Assembly: GCF_003443535.1 (NCBI RefSeq)
Contig: NZ_CP031946.1
Span: forward strand, 2,979,001 to 3,043,000
Reading direction: 5' to 3'
DNA from: Ruegeria sp. AD91A
Lineage (GTDB): Bacteria; Pseudomonadota; Alphaproteobacteria; Rhodobacterales; Rhodobacteraceae
Length of the DNA stretch: 64,000 nucleotides
Position 1 is the first letter of the stretch; every line of letters begins with the position of its first letter. Below are positions 62,785-64,000 of this stretch, one piece after another. Position numbers and translations under genes: made by a program. The notes under the pieces were generated by a model. The model was not told the DNA's origin, ran no database searches, and was given only the letters and a program-made list of their open reading frames with translations.

Positions 62785-64000
62785 ATGTCTGACCGCCCAA
62801 ACACGCCACTGCTGGACCTTGTAAGCCGCCCTGCGGATCTCAAGCAGTTCTCGGACGCGCAACTGCACCAGGTCGCTCAGGAGCTGCGGGCGGAAACGAT
62901 CTCGGCTGTTTCCGTCACCGGCGGGCATCTGGGGGCTGGCTTGGGTGTCGTTGAATTGACTACGGCGTTGCACGCTGTGTTTGATACGCCCCGAGACAAG
63001 ATCATCTGGGATGTGGGTCATCAGTGCTATCCGCACAAAATCCTGACCGAGCGACGTGATCGCATCCGAACTCTGCGCATGAAGGATGGCCTCAGCGGCT
63101 TCACCAAGCGCAGCGAGAGCCCCTATGATCCATTTGGCGCGGCGCATTCCAGCACGTCGATCAGCGCTGCCCTGGGTTTTGCTGTCGCACGGGATCTGGG
63201 GGGCGTAACGCCTGAAGGGTTGGGTGACGCAATTGCAGTGATCGGCGATGGCTCGATGTCTGCGGGCATGGCTTTTGAGGCGATGAACAATGCAGGCCAC
63301 CTGAAAAAGCGTCTGATTGTCATTCTGAACGACAACGAGATGAGCATCGCGCCCCCGGTTGGTGCCTTGTCCAGCTATTTGTCGCGTATCTATAGCGAAG
63401 AACCGTTTCACGATCTGAAAGCTGCTGCCAAAGGCGCTGTCTCATTGTTGCCTGAGCCATTCCGAGAAGGCGCCAAGCGCGCCAAGGAGATGCTAAAAGG
63501 CTTGGCGGTGGGCGGCACGCTGTTTGAAGAGCTTGGGTTTTCCTATCTCGGCCCGATAGATGGCCATGACATGGACCAGCTGCTGCCGGTTCTGCGCACT
63601 GTGAAATCGCGGGCAACCGGGCCGATCCTGATCCATGTATTGACGAAAAAAGGCAAGGGCTATGCCCCCGCCGAGCAGTCACGCGACAAAGGTCATGCCA
63701 CGGCAAAGTTTGATGTGGTGACTGGGGAACAGAAGAAGGCGCCCTCAAACGCGCCATCTTATACATCTGTATTTGGCAAGGCACTGGTGGACGAGGCCGC
63801 GCGAGACGACAAGATCGTCGCAGTGACCGCTGCAATGCCGGACGGTACCGGTCTGAACCTGTTCGCTGAACGCTATCCGTCGCGCTGCTTTGATGTGGCG
63901 ATTGCCGAGCAGCACGGCGTGACGTTTTCGGCTGCGCTTGCAGCAGGAGGAATGAAGCCGTTTTGCGCTATGTATTCTACCTTCCTGCAGCGGGGCTATG
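62785..64000 (+). CDS. dxs: 1-deoxy-D-xylulose-5-phosphate synthase, partial
   Basis: First enzyme of the MEP pathway, condensing pyruvate and glyceraldehyde 3-phosphate with TPP; the product also feeds thiazole synthesis by ThiG. The first 405 residues are present; the gene runs off the right edge. It starts at ATG 62785 (AGGAA eight bases upstream) with [11 protein letters not shown], and shows [30 protein letters not shown], the TPP/Mg motif [18 protein letters not shown] with LNDNEMSI, and GPIDGHD. All residues of the TPP site expected in this half are seen. Confidence 0.97.
   Translation, partial: MSDRPNTPLLDLVSRPADLKQFSDAQLHQVAQELRAETISAVSVTGGHLGAGLGVVELTTALHAVFDTPRDKIIWDVGHQCYPHKILTERRDRIRTLRMKDGLSGFTKRSESPYDPFGAAHSSTSISAALGFAVARDLGGVTPEGLGDAIAVIGDGSMSAGMAFEAMNNAGHLKKRLIVILNDNEMSIAPPVGALSSYLSRIYSEEPFHDLKAAAKGAVSLLPEPFREGAKRAKEMLKGLAVGGTLFEELGFSYLGPIDGHDMDQLLPVLRTVKSRATGPILIHVLTKKGKGYAPAEQSRDKGHATAKFDVVTGEQKKAPSNAPSYTSVFGKALVDEAARDDKIVAVTAAMPDGTGLNLFAERYPSRCFDVAIAEQHGVTFSAALAAGGMKPFCAMYSTFLQRGY

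Noticed and set aside
1..64000. CRISPR array, prophage or toxin-antitoxin/defence locus
   Set aside because: No regularly spaced repeats, phage structural genes, restriction enzymes or typical toxin pairs were seen on reading through.

Overview
The window looks like a chromosomal segment of a roseobacter-type alphaproteobacterium (Rhodobacteraceae, close to Ruegeria by the look of the proteins). The support is the high-GC coding style and several gene sets known from that family: a thiD-O-S-G-E-F cluster behind a THI-box, a MarR/OmpR pair matching petP-petR of Rhodobacter, a DUF2794 protein, and REP-like sequences at gene ends. No phage, plasmid or CRISPR locus is visible. Most of the window is dense housekeeping and transport DNA with 1 to 4 base gene overlaps.

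Layout: (1) 1-6032, surface polysaccharide genes: leftward cysQ, kdsB, galE, two GT2 paralogues and a GT14-type transferase cut by the edge, with a rightward KpsM-like export permease. (2) 6029-10810, alkB facing dnaK, an FkbM-type methyltransferase and dnaJ. (3) 10811-18560, a REP-like hairpin, a TPP riboswitch and ten overlapping thiamine genes combining thiazole synthesis, coupling, TenA salvage and a ThiXYZ-type transporter. (4) 18596-27323, radC, a binding-protein/OmpA fusion, a membrane-anchored unknown, secA, a parvulin, argJ and a MutT-like gene. (5) 27889-37087, a Liv-type ABC transporter flanked by two different CoA-ligase genes and carrying two small unknown genes inside it. (6) 37207-51487, mixed metabolism: an iron permease, NlpC/P60, M17 peptidase, carbonic anhydrase, asd, GT4, MFS, a nucleotide-cyclase-like DUF3095 protein and an HpaI-type aldolase. 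(7) 51720-56800, hpaR, a structured gene-free stretch, tRNA-Arg, a LacI regulator, a YcaQ-like gene, an FAH-family hydrolase and two short IS5-type elements. (8) 56893-64000, a small membrane protein with an AraC regulator, ilvE, petP-petR, a deacetylase, then xseB-ispA-dxs for isoprenoid precursors, cut by the right edge.

How genes work together: region 1 probably makes and exports a Kdo-containing surface glycan. Region 3 makes thiamine from salvaged pyrimidine and de novo thiazole under TPP control. Region 5 probably imports a carboxylic acid and activates it to a CoA thioester.

No clearly new defence or mobile system was found. The best leads are the CoA-ligase/Liv transporter locus with its embedded small genes, the two deleted IS5 derivatives with intact-looking ends, the methyltransferase between dnaK and dnaJ, the binding-protein/OmpA fusion, and a folded gene-free stretch at 52155-52392. 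Start codons were moved from the longest frame where a Shine-Dalgarno site or family length favoured an inner start.
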